From the NCBI GenBank assembly GCA_963607765.1, contig CAVDDT010000005.1, positions 4,227 to 68,226 of the forward strand: a stretch of 64,000 nucleotides of DNA, read 5' to 3'. The notes under the pieces were generated by a model. It did no database searches, was not told the DNA's origin, and saw only the letters and a program-made list of their open reading frames with translations. Position numbers and translations under genes: made by a program. How positions within the stretch are numbered: position 1 is the stretch's first letter; each line of letters opens with the position of its first letter. Shown here piece after piece: positions 49,529 through 58,013 of the stretch. Origin of the DNA: Colivicinus sp963607765. Lineage in GTDB: Bacteria; Bacillota_I; Bacilli_A; Erysipelotrichales; Erysipelotrichaceae.

Positions 49529-50371
49529 TTATTTTAATTTCATACCTTTCATCATCATATCTTCAAAAGCATTTTCTCCAATTAATCTTTGTACACCTGC
49601 TTGCCATTTAACAGAATCTGCCATATATCTAATTTTCATCTTTTTAGCTGTTAAGGCTTTTAATATAACTTTTGCGACATCAATTGGTTCATCTGCTTTA
49701 TCTACTACGCTATTCATAAATTCTAATGAGGGATTAATTTTTTCATAATAGGCATCTTTTACTTCTTGGCCCATTCTTTCCCATGTTTTCTTTTGGTTTT
49801 CAGCGGCATTTGCAGTCATTGGTGTTTTCATTCCAGCAGGTTCTATACTTGTTGCTTGTATGCCAAATGGGGCCATTTCATAACGCAAGACATTTGTAAT
49901 TCCTTCTACAGCATATTTAGAAACTAAGTAGGCGCCTGTAAATGGGGCAGGGGTTCTTACTCCAGCAGCAACATTTACTATTCTTCCTTCACCATATTTT
50001 CTAAGTAATGGTAAGAAACTTCTAACCATATTTAAAGTTCCTTCAACATTTACATTTAATGTTAGTCTTACATTTTCACAAGAAATACCTTCTAATAATC
50101 CCCCGCCAGGTCCTGCAATACCGGCAACATTAATTAAATCACTAATACCATTTTCTTCTTTTTCGTTTATGAATTTTGCTAGTTCATTTACTTGTTTTGG
50201 ATCAGAAATATCAACAACATAGGGAATAATATCTAATTTGTTTAATTCTTTGTCGTCTTGTCCTTCAATTAAAGTACCATATACTTTCCAACCGTTTTCT
50301 TTTAATAGTTTGGCAGTAACTAGTCCTAGTCCTGTTCCCGCTCCTGTAACAACCGCAATTCTATTTTTCAT
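49529..50371 (-). CDS. Short-chain dehydrogenase/reductase
   Basis: A classical SDR of 280 residues. The cofactor motif is VVTGAGTGLGLVTAKLL at the N-terminus, NVAG is present as NVAGIAGPGG, and the catalytic Tyr-Lys is AYLVSKYAVEG. The usual Ser before the Tyr is not obvious (VAAGVRTPAPFTGAY). The start at ATG 50371 has AGAGGTG upstream. It is divergent from a TetR-type regulator that likely controls it. The substrate is unknown. Confidence 0.9.
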   Translation of the reverse strand: MKNRIAVVTGAGTGLGLVTAKLLKENGWKVYGTLIEGQDDKELNKLDIIPYVVDISDPKQVNELAKFINEKEENGISDLINVAGIAGPGGGLLEGISCENVRLTLNVNVEGTLNMVRSFLPLLRKYGEGRIVNVAAGVRTPAPFTGAYLVSKYAVEGITNVLRYEMAPFGIQATSIEPAGMKTPMTANAAENQKKTWERMGQEVKDAYYEKINPSLEFMNSVVDKADEPIDVAKVILKALTAKKMKIRYMADSVKWQAGVQRLIGENAFEDMMMKGMKLK

Positions 50372-50410
50372 ATATTTCACCTCTTAGTTCATTTTATTTG
50401 TAAAAGATGT

Positions 50411-50433
50411 TTCATTTAAGTACAATAAATGAA
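50411..50433. promoter_or_regulatory. Candidate TetR operator between SDR and regulator genes
   Basis: TTCATTTA and TAAATGAA form a perfect eight-base inverted repeat with a seven-base spacer. A second small dyad GAAC/GTTC follows at once. The site lies in the 91-base divergent intergenic region. Confidence 0.55.
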
Positions 50434-50462
50434 CAATATGTTCGATAAAAAGAGGTTTTAAT

Positions 50463-51014
50463 ATGGATAAAAGATATCAAAAGACAGAAGAAAAATTAAG
50501 TCAATCATTAATAACTTTATTAAATGATTATAGTTTATATGAAATATCAATAACAAAATTATGTAGACATGCCAATATTCAAAGAAATACTTTTTATGAT
50601 CATTATGATAATATCTATGATTTATTAGAACATATAGTTTCAAGTTATGAATTTGATGCGTTAAAAATTATATCTTCTACAGCTTCTGATAAAAATTTTA
50701 ATGGGATGATAACAAACACTATAAATACTATTTATTTGGATAAGAATTTACAAAAGTTATTAAAAATTCCTTCTTTTTCTAACGCCTATTTATTAAGAAT
50801 TTCAAATAAATGTAATAAGCTTGTTACAAAGAGTTTTCCTATTAAGCTTAATATTGATAAAGATAAATACATTTGTGCAAATAGATATGCGACTGGGGGA
50901 ACGATTTTATTAATCTATGATTGGATTAATTCAGGATTAAAAGAGTCTCCTACTAGCATTATTCAAAAGATTGTGGAGTTTGCGCAAAATACATTGGAAG
51001 TATATCTTAAGTGA
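50463..51014 (+). CDS. TetR-family transcriptional regulator
   Basis: The N-terminal helix-turn-helix reads YQKTEEKLSQSLITLLNDYSLYEISITKLCRHANIQRNTFYDHYDNIYDLLEHI in outline, with the turn at HANIQRNTFYDHY, typical of TetR (AcrR/DhaS-like). The C-terminal ligand-binding part of about 120 residues is not recognised. AGAGG precedes the ATG. It probably represses itself and the divergent SDR gene. Confidence 0.88.
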   Translation: MDKRYQKTEEKLSQSLITLLNDYSLYEISITKLCRHANIQRNTFYDHYDNIYDLLEHIVSSYEFDALKIISSTASDKNFNGMITNTINTIYLDKNLQKLLKIPSFSNAYLLRISNKCNKLVTKSFPIKLNIDKDKYICANRYATGGTILLIYDWINSGLKESPTSIIQKIVEFAQNTLEVYLK

Positions 51015-51103
51015 TATTTGTTTTTTATTAATGCGTTAAAATAGTCTTATAAAAGAGGATTGCTAATTATGGAAGATGAATAATATAAATATAAATTAAT
51101 TGA

Positions 51104-51310
51104 TCATACAGCCACTTAGATGCAAGTAAGTCACCAAAATTATTTCAAAATACAATTGCCGATTTAGAAAAATAAGATGTAGAAGGTGATTGGGCAATAT
51201 ATGATAATTATGCGGGTGGTTTGGAGTCTTTTGCCAAGTTTGCAGTATCGGCAGGTGCAATAACTGAGAGTCAATATAATAAAATTATAGAGAAATATAC
51301 AAGATATTGA
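51104..51310 (+). pseudogene. Decayed small ORF of unknown family
   Basis: One frame reads SYSHLDASKSPKLFQ, continues to ADLEK, then a TAA, then DVEGDWAIYDNYAG, SAGAITESQYNK and IIEKYTRY before a TGA. The protein-like character on both sides of the in-frame stop and the lack of a start codon point to a broken gene. The family is not recognised. Confidence 0.45.
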
Positions 51311-51397
51311 TAATGATAGAAAACAATTAATAAAATATTTCTTATCCTTTAGGTACGTTTTAGGCTGGCTTTTTATTATTAGTATGTAAGGAGGAAA

Positions 51398-51501
51398 TAA
51401 ACTGTAACCTTTGTCAAGGACAGTGAAATAAAAAGATGTCTAGGAGTAATCACAAGGTCACACCTTTTTATTTATGTGTCTACTCCTTGGGTTACAGTTT
51501 A
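51398..51501. repeat. Long inverted-repeat hairpin, MITE-like
   Basis: TAAACTGTAACC (51398-51409) and GGTTACAGTTTA (51490-51501) are perfect 12-base arms. CAAGGA pairs with TCCTTG and AAATAAAAAG with CTTTTTATTT further in. No ORF lies inside. Terminal repeats with a 104-base non-coding body fit a MITE or IS relic; a structured RNA is the alternative. Confidence 0.6.
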
Positions 51502-51504
51502 ATT

Positions 51505-51551
51505 AAAACATTCTTTAATTGATTAAATTAATCTTTTAAAGAATGTTTTTT
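51505..51551. terminator. Terminator-like stem
   Basis: AAAACATTCTTTAA pairs with TTAAAGAATGTTTT (14 bp) with an AT-rich loop that can itself pair, and T-run follows on the plus strand. Confidence 0.65.
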
Positions 51552-51561
51552 AGTTTAATCT

Positions 51562-51612
51562 AGACCCCCAACTTTGTCTCCTAAGTTAGACCCCCAAGTT
51601 TAAGACCCCCAA
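51562..51612. repeat. Three copies of AGACCCCCAA
   Basis: Copies begin at 51562, 51588 and 51603. The C5 tracts stand out in AT-rich DNA and may be remains of insertion-sequence ends. Confidence 0.5.
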
Positions 51613-51681
51613 AGATTTTGGTTAGCCTATATTTATTGGAGATAGCTTTTATTATGAATTTTTATGTTAAACTCTAAATAA

Positions 51682-51737
51682 GCAATAGAACTAGAGTCGG
51701 CGCTCATCGTGAGAGCGATACGAGCTAGGAACATTGC
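51682..51737. ncRNA. Compact GC-rich stem structure, possible small RNA
   Basis: GCAAT pairs with ATTGC at the ends, CTAG with CTAG inside, and CGCTC/GAGAGCG forms a central hairpin with ATCGT loop. A T-rich tract follows on the plus strand. No known RNA family is recognised. Confidence 0.3.
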
Positions 51738-51836
51738 CTTTTATTTTGTTGAATTTATTGAATTTTGATTCTAATTTTTATCAATTGTAATAAATGAGAT
51801 AGTGTTAAATTTGCCGATTATTAGAACTTATATAGT

Positions 51837-53495
51837 TTACTTGATAAATCTATCTAATGAATTTTTGAAAGTCTCGTATATTAAATTATTTGCCTGTCTA
51901 ATTTTTTCTTTGTTTACTTTGCATATTTCTCTATCATATGTATATAAGCCGTTTTCTTCTTCTTCAACATCGCTAACTTGAGTTAATACGCTACCACATA
52001 GTCCATTCTTGATAGAAGGAAAAAGCATCTTGTTATAAATATTAAGCAATTTATTAGTTAGCCCTTCTTCACTATTTGAATTTCCGTATCCATAGTTTGC
52101 TTTTCTTAAAGTAAATTCATGATTTTTCACATGCCTTTTAATGCCACCGTATTCGCTTAAAAATAGCACCTTGTTTTTGTCTTTAATCTTAAGTACTTTG
52201 TTTCTAAAATAAATATGGTAAGAATCAATATCGCTTAAATAATCTTTATACCATCCAGAACAAGTATCAAATGGCCTAGAATCTTCTTTGCTTAATAGCT
52301 TATATACTTTATTAGCTTCTTGTTGGCCCCATGATTCATTATAAATAGTCCATGAAATAATACATGGGTGGTTATATAAAAGTCTAATAGTTTCTTTTGA
52401 ATGTTCAATAAAGAAATTTAATCTATTTTCATCTTTAACATTATCTTTTTGTCTAACAAAGCCAATTGTTGGAAACAAAATATTCTTTAAAAAGTTTACT
52501 TTGCCACTGTTTACCATATCTTGCATAACAAGCATTCCTAATTTATCACAATAATAATAGAAAATATCATCTTCTACTTTTATGTGTTTTCTAAGCATAT
52601 TAAAACCAAGTTCTTTCATGTTTGAAATATCTTGTTTATATTTTTCGTGATTACTTGGAAGATATATTCCATCATTAAAATATCCTTGGTCTAATACACC
52701 ATTTAGATAAATCGGTTTATTGTTTAAACAAAAATATTTTGTTCCATTAATATTTTGAATATTAAATTCTCTTACAGCTAAGTATGAATCAATATGATCA
52801 TATTTTGTCTCAAGTGAGAAATAATATAGCTTTGGATTATCCACATCCCAATTTTGATACTTAATATTTAATTTATCTAAATCTAAGAAAACAGTTTTAT
52901 CGAATGCGCTTGAGAATTCTATTTCATCAAAATTAATAGCGAATTTAAAAGGTACATCACAATCCACATTAATTTTTATTGTGTTTATTGTGGTGTCTAT
53001 TTTGATGTTTCTTATTTCTTCTTTTATCGGAACCGCTTCTAACCAAACTGTTTTCCATATTCCAGAGATTGCTGTATACCACATGCCACTAGGATTTAAA
53101 CTTTGTTTACCATAAGGATATGTTTTATCTAGGGGATCTTTTACTACGACTTTTAAAATATTTTCTTTTTTTAAATATTTAGTGATATCAAAACTAAAAG
53201 GAAGATAGCCACCAATATGTTCTCCTAAATAATTGTCATTTAAATACACTTTGGTGAAGTTATCTACTGCTTCAAAATGTAAGATTACTTTTTTGTTTTC
53301 ATCATAAAAGCCATTAGGCAAAATAAAGGATTTTGTATAAACTAATTCTTCTTCGTATTCTTTTATTGGATATTCACTTAAAAATGATTCTTTTGGAAAA
53401 GGAACGATTATCGTATGATTGTTTAAATTCCATTGTCCATTTAATGAGAAAAATGAGTTTCTTTTAAAGTTATAATGTGGATAAACTTCTTTCAT
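51837..53495 (-). CDS. Glycoside hydrolase family 2 (beta-galactosidase/glucuronidase-like)
   Basis: The three GH2 parts are visible: sugar-binding jelly roll (FFSLNGQWNL, KVYLNDNYLGEHIGGYLPFSFDIT), an Ig-like domain, and the catalytic barrel with acid/base Glu in IISWTIYNESWGQ and nucleophile Glu in VLFLSEYGG. The start is placed at ATG 53495 (MKEVYPHYNF), six bases after a minus-strand TATAAT; a longer frame to 53684 lies upstream of that promoter and overlaps the divergent gene. 552 residues, no signal peptide, so it acts on an imported or cytosolic glycoside. Confidence 0.9.
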   Translation of the reverse strand: MKEVYPHYNFKRNSFFSLNGQWNLNNHTIIVPFPKESFLSEYPIKEYEEELVYTKSFILPNGFYDENKKVILHFEAVDNFTKVYLNDNYLGEHIGGYLPFSFDITKYLKKENILKVVVKDPLDKTYPYGKQSLNPSGMWYTAISGIWKTVWLEAVPIKEEIRNIKIDTTINTIKINVDCDVPFKFAINFDEIEFSSAFDKTVFLDLDKLNIKYQNWDVDNPKLYYFSLETKYDHIDSYLAVREFNIQNINGTKYFCLNNKPIYLNGVLDQGYFNDGIYLPSNHEKYKQDISNMKELGFNMLRKHIKVEDDIFYYYCDKLGMLVMQDMVNSGKVNFLKNILFPTIGFVRQKDNVKDENRLNFFIEHSKETIRLLYNHPCIISWTIYNESWGQQEANKVYKLLSKEDSRPFDTCSGWYKDYLSDIDSYHIYFRNKVLKIKDKNKVLFLSEYGGIKRHVKNHEFTLRKANYGYGNSNSEEGLTNKLLNIYNKMLFPSIKNGLCGSVLTQVSDVEEEENGLYTYDREICKVNKEKIRQANNLIYETFKNSLDRFIK

Positions 53496-53501
53496 ATTCG
53501 C

Positions 53502-53511
53502 ATTATATAAT
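53502..53511. promoter_or_regulatory. Palindromic shared -10 region for GH2 and GNAT genes
   Basis: ATTATATAAT gives TATAAT on the minus strand (53502-53507), six bases from the GH2 ATG, and TATAAT on the plus strand (53506-53511), 13 bases from the GNAT ATG. Both genes must start within this one element. Confidence 0.6.
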
Positions 53512-53524
53512 AATTGTTGTTGAT

Positions 53525-54025
53525 ATGCAGAAATTATTAGACAAGTGGCAAACGTTAAAAATACACGATGATAAGCGCCATTATGGCGATGTAGTTGACT
53601 TAATCGAAAGACATAGATTAAGTGCCAAACAAACTTTTGATGGTGTTCCAACTGTTTATTATGAGATATATCTTCATAATACAAATCATAAAGTTGGTAA
53701 GTGTGATTTACGTCTTAAGAATGATGAAAGAATGTATTATTATGGCAATGTTGGCTACAATATTATTGAATCTGAAAGAGGACATCATTATGCATATTAC
53801 GCTTGCAAAGTGTTGTTTGATATTGCCAGAGATGAATTTGGCTATAAGACTTTATATTTAACTTGCGATCCAGACAATAAAGCTAGTTATAAGACTTTGA
53901 TTAAATTGGGTGGAAAGCTTATTGAAATAAAGGAAGTGCCTTATGACCATGAACTATATGAAAAAGGTGAATTTTATAAGTGCATATTTAGATATAGGAT
54001 TGATATAAATGGAGAAAATAAATAG
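53525..54025 (+). CDS. GNAT-family acetyltransferase
   Basis: The start is placed at ATG 53525 (MQKLLDKWQTLKI); the longer frame to 53477 begins upstream of the promoter. The GNAT core is seen as YYEIYLHNTNHKVGKCDLRL, YYGNVGYNIIESERGHHYAYYACKVLFDIA (acetyl-CoA loop) and LYLTCDPDNKASYKTLIKLGGKLIE. The 166-residue protein resembles ribosomal-protein acetyltransferase-like GNATs. The end overlaps the next gene by 17 bases. Confidence 0.85.
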   Translation: MQKLLDKWQTLKIHDDKRHYGDVVDLIERHRLSAKQTFDGVPTVYYEIYLHNTNHKVGKCDLRLKNDERMYYYGNVGYNIIESERGHHYAYYACKVLFDIARDEFGYKTLYLTCDPDNKASYKTLIKLGGKLIEIKEVPYDHELYEKGEFYKCIFRYRIDINGENK

Positions 54026-54263
54026 TTTAGCTGAAGCGTTACAGTACATGAAAGAAAAAGAAATCTTAACTACTAATAAGAAAGATTTTTTTGTCTACAA
54101 AAAAGGAAACATCTATCGTTATTTTAATGGTTCTTCTTTTGCGTTAAAAAAAGAAGATTTCATCGATTTGTATAAAGATGAAATCTTCTATATTTATGAA
54201 GATGAATCAGTATCTATTGACCAAGATAAAGACGAGGCTTATTATCGCTATTATCGAAAGTAA
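54009..54263 (+). CDS. Small protein of unknown function
   Basis: An 84-residue cytosolic protein rich in Tyr, Asp and Lys. AGGAT before the ATG and overlap with the GNAT gene suggest it is translated. The pattern FFVYKKGNIYRYFNGSSFALKKEDFIDLY looks like a small beta-rich fold, but I do not recognise a family. Its stop codon abuts that of the converging rhomboid gene with no space between. Confidence 0.7.
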   Translation: MEKINSLAEALQYMKEKEILTTNKKDFFVYKKGNIYRYFNGSSFALKKEDFIDLYKDEIFYIYEDESVSIDQDKDEAYYRYYRK

Positions 54264-54824
54264 TTAGCGATTATTCTTAAAGAATAGGCCAACTATTCCA
54301 CCAACTGCACCACCAATAATATGTGTAATATGGCTGATTGAATCGGTTACTGTAAGCATATCGCTAACTTCTCCACCAACCCATAATACAGCCACAAGAA
54401 TCAAGGTGATTGGAATACCTCTATCTTTTCCAGTGATTGAGGCAAGAATGATAAAAGCAAATACAACGCCACTAGCACCCAATAGTTGAGTATTAGGGGA
54501 GAAGATGTTGTTGCATATTCCAGTCACAAGAGCGGTGATGACAATCACAATGATTAATCGATCATGGTATTTTTCTTCAAGCATTGGACCTAACAACAAA
54601 ATATAAAGCATATTGGAAATCAGATGATTGTAGTCAGCATGTCCAAAGATATGCCCGATTAATCTTACATACATTAGCGGATCTAATAAAGATGCGCGAT
54701 ATGTTGAAAATATTAAATATGTTGAAGCTCCATTAGTAATAGTTTGAAGCAATAGTGCTATAAAACATATAAATACAAAAGTAAGCGTAATTGGCGCATT
54801 GAAATAAATTTTTAGTTTTCTCAT
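54264..54824 (-). CDS. Rhomboid-family intramembrane protease
   Basis: Six membrane helices in 186 residues. The catalytic Ser is in LLGASGVVFAF and the catalytic His in ISHITHIIGGAVGG; GHIFGHADYNHLISNMLYILLLGPMLE is the family HxxxN region. The start is placed at ATG 54824 (MRKLKIYFNAP), exactly six bases after a minus-strand TATAAT at 54831-54836; the in-frame GTG at 54842 lies upstream of that box. It cleaves membrane proteins; substrates unknown. Confidence 0.92.
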   Translation of the reverse strand: MRKLKIYFNAPITLTFVFICFIALLLQTITNGASTYLIFSTYRASLLDPLMYVRLIGHIFGHADYNHLISNMLYILLLGPMLEEKYHDRLIIVIVITALVTGICNNIFSPNTQLLGASGVVFAFIILASITGKDRGIPITLILVAVLWVGGEVSDMLTVTDSISHITHIIGGAVGGIVGLFFKNNR

Positions 54825-54830
54825 GTATCC

Positions 54831-54836
54831 ATTATA
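54831..54836 (-). promoter_or_regulatory. -10 box of rhomboid gene, six bases from ATG (leaderless)
   Basis: On the minus strand the order is TATAAT, GGATAC, ATG. Confidence 0.7.
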
Positions 54837-54859
54837 TTGCACAAAAAGATAAGTGAGAA

Positions 54860-54865
54860 TAAAAT
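54860..54865 (+). promoter_or_regulatory. -10 box of second patatin gene, six bases from ATG (leaderless)
   Basis: TAAAAT, then TGAACT, then ATG 54872. There is no Shine-Dalgarno sequence. Confidence 0.6.
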
Positions 54866-54871
54866 TGAACT

Positions 54872-55726
54872 ATGAGTAAAAAAGTATCTTTAGTATTAGA
54901 AGGCGGAGGTATGAGAGGTGCCTATACCGCTGGATGTTTATCTTGGCTTATAGATGAAGGGATACAGTTTGATTATGCTTATGGTATTTCAACTGGTGCT
55001 GTACATTTGACCTCTTATCTTTTTAAAAACAAAGAATATCTCTATGATATGTCAACCGATATTATTGCGGACAAGTCAGTAATTGGCCTTAGACCATTAT
55101 TAACGGAAGGAAAACTTGTTGCGTATGATCGAATGTTCAATCATTTTTTGATTGATAAACTTCATTTTGACATTAAGAATTTAATCGGTAACACTTCTAC
55201 CAAGGCTAAATATGGTGTTTATGACTTAAGCGTAGGCAAAACCATTTATCTTCCACTTGAAGAAATGAATATGAATGTTTTAAAGGCTTGTTGTAGCTTG
55301 CCATTAATTGGAAAAATTGTAAAAGAAGGACAACACGAATTTTTAGATGGTGGCATTACAAAGATGATTCCTATTGAAGAAGCGGTAAATGATGGCTGCA
55401 GTGACCACTTGATTATTACCACTAAACCAATAGATTATGTTAGAAAACCAGCCAATTCTTTTATTGTGAAGTGGATGTCTCTTGCCTATAAAAAGTGTCC
55501 TTCTATTGGAAAAGATTACGCCAATAGACATTTAAACTACAATAAACAAATTGAGATTATTAATAATCTAGAAAAAGAAGGACACGCTTTATATCGCTAT
55601 CCTACAGAAAATATTCCTGTTTCTCGTTTAAGAGGTGATAAAGAGGACTTAAGGAAACTATATGAGCTTGGTAGAAAAGACATGGAAGCTAGTAAGGAAA
55701 GCATATATAAGCTTATAAAAGAATGA
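54872..55726 (+). CDS. Patatin-like phospholipase
   Basis: The oxyanion loop is LEGGGMRGAYTAG, the nucleophile GISTG near residue 43 and the Asp FLDGGITKMIP, so the Ser-Asp dyad is intact. It is a paralogue of the patatin at 27470, with the same C-terminal pattern (YRYPTENIPVSRLRGDKEDLRKLYELG against a matching ITPSKPVTISRLEKDIDKLTDLYYLG). 284 residues, cytosolic. The stop overlaps the next ATG. Confidence 0.92.
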   Translation: MSKKVSLVLEGGGMRGAYTAGCLSWLIDEGIQFDYAYGISTGAVHLTSYLFKNKEYLYDMSTDIIADKSVIGLRPLLTEGKLVAYDRMFNHFLIDKLHFDIKNLIGNTSTKAKYGVYDLSVGKTIYLPLEEMNMNVLKACCSLPLIGKIVKEGQHEFLDGGITKMIPIEEAVNDGCSDHLIITTKPIDYVRKPANSFIVKWMSLAYKKCPSIGKDYANRHLNYNKQIEIINNLEKEGHALYRYPTENIPVSRLRGDKEDLRKLYELGRKDMEASKESIYKLIKE

Positions 55727-56958
55727 AAAAAATATTAATTATATTATCGATATTATGTTTGTTTGCTTGTTCAAACAAACAAGAAACACCTGACAATGAA
55801 AATGATAGTGATACTAACACTACTAGTTATATTGAGCCAGCAAGTGAGACAGACATCTTTTCTTATTTAAATGATGATACTAAAAACTTATTGTATAAAG
55901 CTAATGGCAATGAAAATGTTAGTACTGAATTCTTACAAATATTAGGAAAAAATATACCTGATGTTACTTTAACTGACTATAATGGCAACAGCATTGATTT
56001 AAGTAGTTTAAATGGGAAAGTTGTCATTGAGGTGGTCGCAACATATTGTTCGCATTGTAAGGAACAATCTAAGACTAATAATGTAGCTTTAGCTAATGTT
56101 TTGGATGATGTTACATTTGTTCAATATTTTGCCAATGGTGATAAAGAAATGATTGATGCCTTCTATACTGAAGTTGGTGAGAACATTCCTGACAATATTA
56201 TTGTTGTTCCCAAGAATGAAGAACTTTCTAATATGTTAGAAAAACAATATAGTTTATCTGCTACACCAACTTTTTATTTCTTTAATGAAGGCTCTTTGAC
56301 TTGGGCAAAAATAGGCCAAACAACAGTTGATGATTTAAATTTATTTAGTGATATTGCGTTTAATAATGCCTTGGATTTGAATAACTTGGTTGATGATAAT
56401 GGAACATCTATTTTTGATTATGTAAGAGATCAAAGCGATGTTAAAAATGATTTAAGCAATGAAAATTATTTAAAATTAGCTGATTTAGATAACGATGGTG
56501 ATACTATTCTAATGACTTTAAACAACATGGGAAAAACGTTTGATTTTACTGATCAATTAGAAAATGAGTCAGACTTTACAAGTGAAGTTGATTTCTTGGA
56601 TTACACTAATTCTGAATTAATGATTATTTATGTTTATAGCTATGATCAAAATGCAGTTGATTTGATAAATGAATATTATAAAGAAAATAGTGATGTTTCT
56701 TTAATTGTTTTAAATGCTTCTGATGAAGATAACGATGTATTAGCTAACCAATTAGAGCCTAAAATGGTTTCTATTATGAATCAAATACCAGCTATTTTAA
56801 ATGATTATAGTTTCTCCAGTTATCCATCTTGCATCTTTGTTCAAGATGAAACTATTACTGGAATTTATTCTAATATAGAAAGTGTTGAATCATTAAAAAA
56901 CGCCAAAGATATCTTCCTTGGCGAAAATTCAATAGCTATCAAAGATAATAATAACTAA
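55723..56958 (+). CDS. TlpA/thioredoxin-like lipoprotein
   Basis: The lipobox LSILCLFACSNKQ anchors a 411-residue protein outside the membrane. The thioredoxin-like domain at about residues 75-215 begins VTLTDYNGNSIDLSSLNGKVVIEV and has the redox motif YCSHCKEQSK; the cis-Pro is in LSATPTFYFF. A second domain at the C-terminus (LMIIYVYSYDQNAVDLI, FSSYPSCIFVQDE) looks like another thioredoxin fold without CxxC. It is translationally coupled to the patatin. Its stop shares four bases with the converging VanY-like gene. Confidence 0.85.
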   Translation: MKKILIILSILCLFACSNKQETPDNENDSDTNTTSYIEPASETDIFSYLNDDTKNLLYKANGNENVSTEFLQILGKNIPDVTLTDYNGNSIDLSSLNGKVVIEVVATYCSHCKEQSKTNNVALANVLDDVTFVQYFANGDKEMIDAFYTEVGENIPDNIIVVPKNEELSNMLEKQYSLSATPTFYFFNEGSLTWAKIGQTTVDDLNLFSDIAFNNALDLNNLVDDNGTSIFDYVRDQSDVKNDLSNENYLKLADLDNDGDTILMTLNNMGKTFDFTDQLENESDFTSEVDFLDYTNSELMIIYVYSYDQNAVDLINEYYKENSDVSLIVLNASDEDNDVLANQLEPKMVSIMNQIPAILNDYSFSSYPSCIFVQDETITGIYSNIESVESLKNAKDIFLGENSIAIKDNNN

Positions 56959-58013
56959 GACATATATTCGAAGTAGTATTCATCGAAGCTTAGACCACTA
57001 TCATATATCTTGGTGGCTAAGTCTACTCCGACATATCTTAAATAATTGTATACAGCGCTATGACCAGTTAGCGCTTCTTTTCCTTCTGGATATCTAAAGA
57101 TAAAACCATATTCATGTGCGTGTTCTTGTAACCATGAATAAACTTTGCAATCTTTAAAGCTGCTAGCTGTAGGGTTTTCAGAAGCTAAAACATAGACGGC
57201 TAAGCCGGTTTGATCATCGCAAAAGCCTGCTTTTAAATAGTCGGAATCATCGGTAAACAAATTCTTTTGATCCTCATAAGAGGTGTATCCTTTATAGGCA
57301 TATATTGCCATATCTAAGTCTTCACTTCTAATCGCATTGCACATATTTGTGTACGCTTCAAGAGCTCTAGATTCGAGCTTTATATTTGGAACAGAATGCA
57401 AACTATCAATTTCTACTAACTTGGTTGGCTCATATTCACCAATCGAAGATTTTGGTGATACATATACTTCAATACTACTAGGATCACTGGCTTCTACATA
57501 ATTTTCATATGGCTTTAAGTAATCACCACTAACTTCAAATGCGCTATCACTATTATCAGGATGATTCAAACAATCCTCTGTATATTCTTCGATTGAATCT
57601 AACTTGTCAAATACAATCAATGGTTTTAAATTGTAATATCTAAGTGAAGAAAACAATTGTTCAAGTTCTTCATCAGAATAGCCTTTCTTTTCCTTTAATT
57701 TTTCATAAAGATTGAAATAATCATCATCTAAATAGTCAGTTAGAGTATATAATTTTAAATATTTTTCATTGAAAGTATCTTTAACTATCTCACTATTTAA
57801 ATAATCTGAATAATAGCTATTTTTTAAAATAGTTTTTCTAAGACCTCTTTTGTATATTACTTGAATGGCTTGATCACTATATCCAAGTGCCTCTAGTTTA
57901 TTTGTATTGATAAAGTGGGGTACTTTGTATATTGAAAGTCCAAGCATCACAAGCAAGGCCAATAGGGCAATAAACTTGCCATTTAACTTTCTTTTCTTTT
58001 TCTTTGTACTCAT
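56955..58013 (-). CDS. VanY/DacB-type D,D-carboxypeptidase homologue lacking zinc ligands
   Basis: One membrane helix near the N-terminus (GKFIALLALLVMLGLSIYKV) is followed by helical repeats (LGYSDQAIQVIY, KGYSDEELEQLF) and a M15-like domain: YKGYTSYEDQKNLF, DDQTGLAVYVLA, WLQEHAHEYGFIFRYPEGKEALTG and YNYLRYVGVDLA. Active VanY enzymes have SxHxxGxAxD and ExWHxRYVG; here both His, the Asp and the catalytic Glu are replaced, so it is probably not a zinc peptidase. The -10 box at 58020-58025 lies inside the end of the preceding gene. Confidence 0.85.
   Translation of the reverse strand: MSTKKKKRKLNGKFIALLALLVMLGLSIYKVPHFINTNKLEALGYSDQAIQVIYKRGLRKTILKNSYYSDYLNSEIVKDTFNEKYLKLYTLTDYLDDDYFNLYEKLKEKKGYSDEELEQLFSSLRYYNLKPLIVFDKLDSIEEYTEDCLNHPDNSDSAFEVSGDYLKPYENYVEASDPSSIEVYVSPKSSIGEYEPTKLVEIDSLHSVPNIKLESRALEAYTNMCNAIRSEDLDMAIYAYKGYTSYEDQKNLFTDDSDYLKAGFCDDQTGLAVYVLASENPTASSFKDCKVYSWLQEHAHEYGFIFRYPEGKEALTGHSAVYNYLRYVGVDLATKIYDSGLSFDEYYFEYMS

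Larger units (their letters stand above)
51015..51836. other. 822-base gene-poor region with relics and repeats
   Basis: In order it holds a decayed ORF (51104-51310), a long hairpin (51398-51501), a terminator-like stem (51505-51551), three AGACCCCCAA copies (51562-51612) and a compact GC-rich stem structure (51682-51737). No intact gene is seen. The pattern suggests a scar of past mobile-element activity. Confidence 0.6.

Noticed and set aside
51562..51612. AGACCCCCAA copies as a CRISPR array
   Set aside because: Only three copies of ten bases with unequal spacers of 16 and 5 bases, no cas genes.
53496..53684. N-terminal extension of the GH2 protein
   Set aside because: It overlaps the divergent GNAT gene and lies upstream of the promoter; the GH2 homology starts only after ATG 53495.
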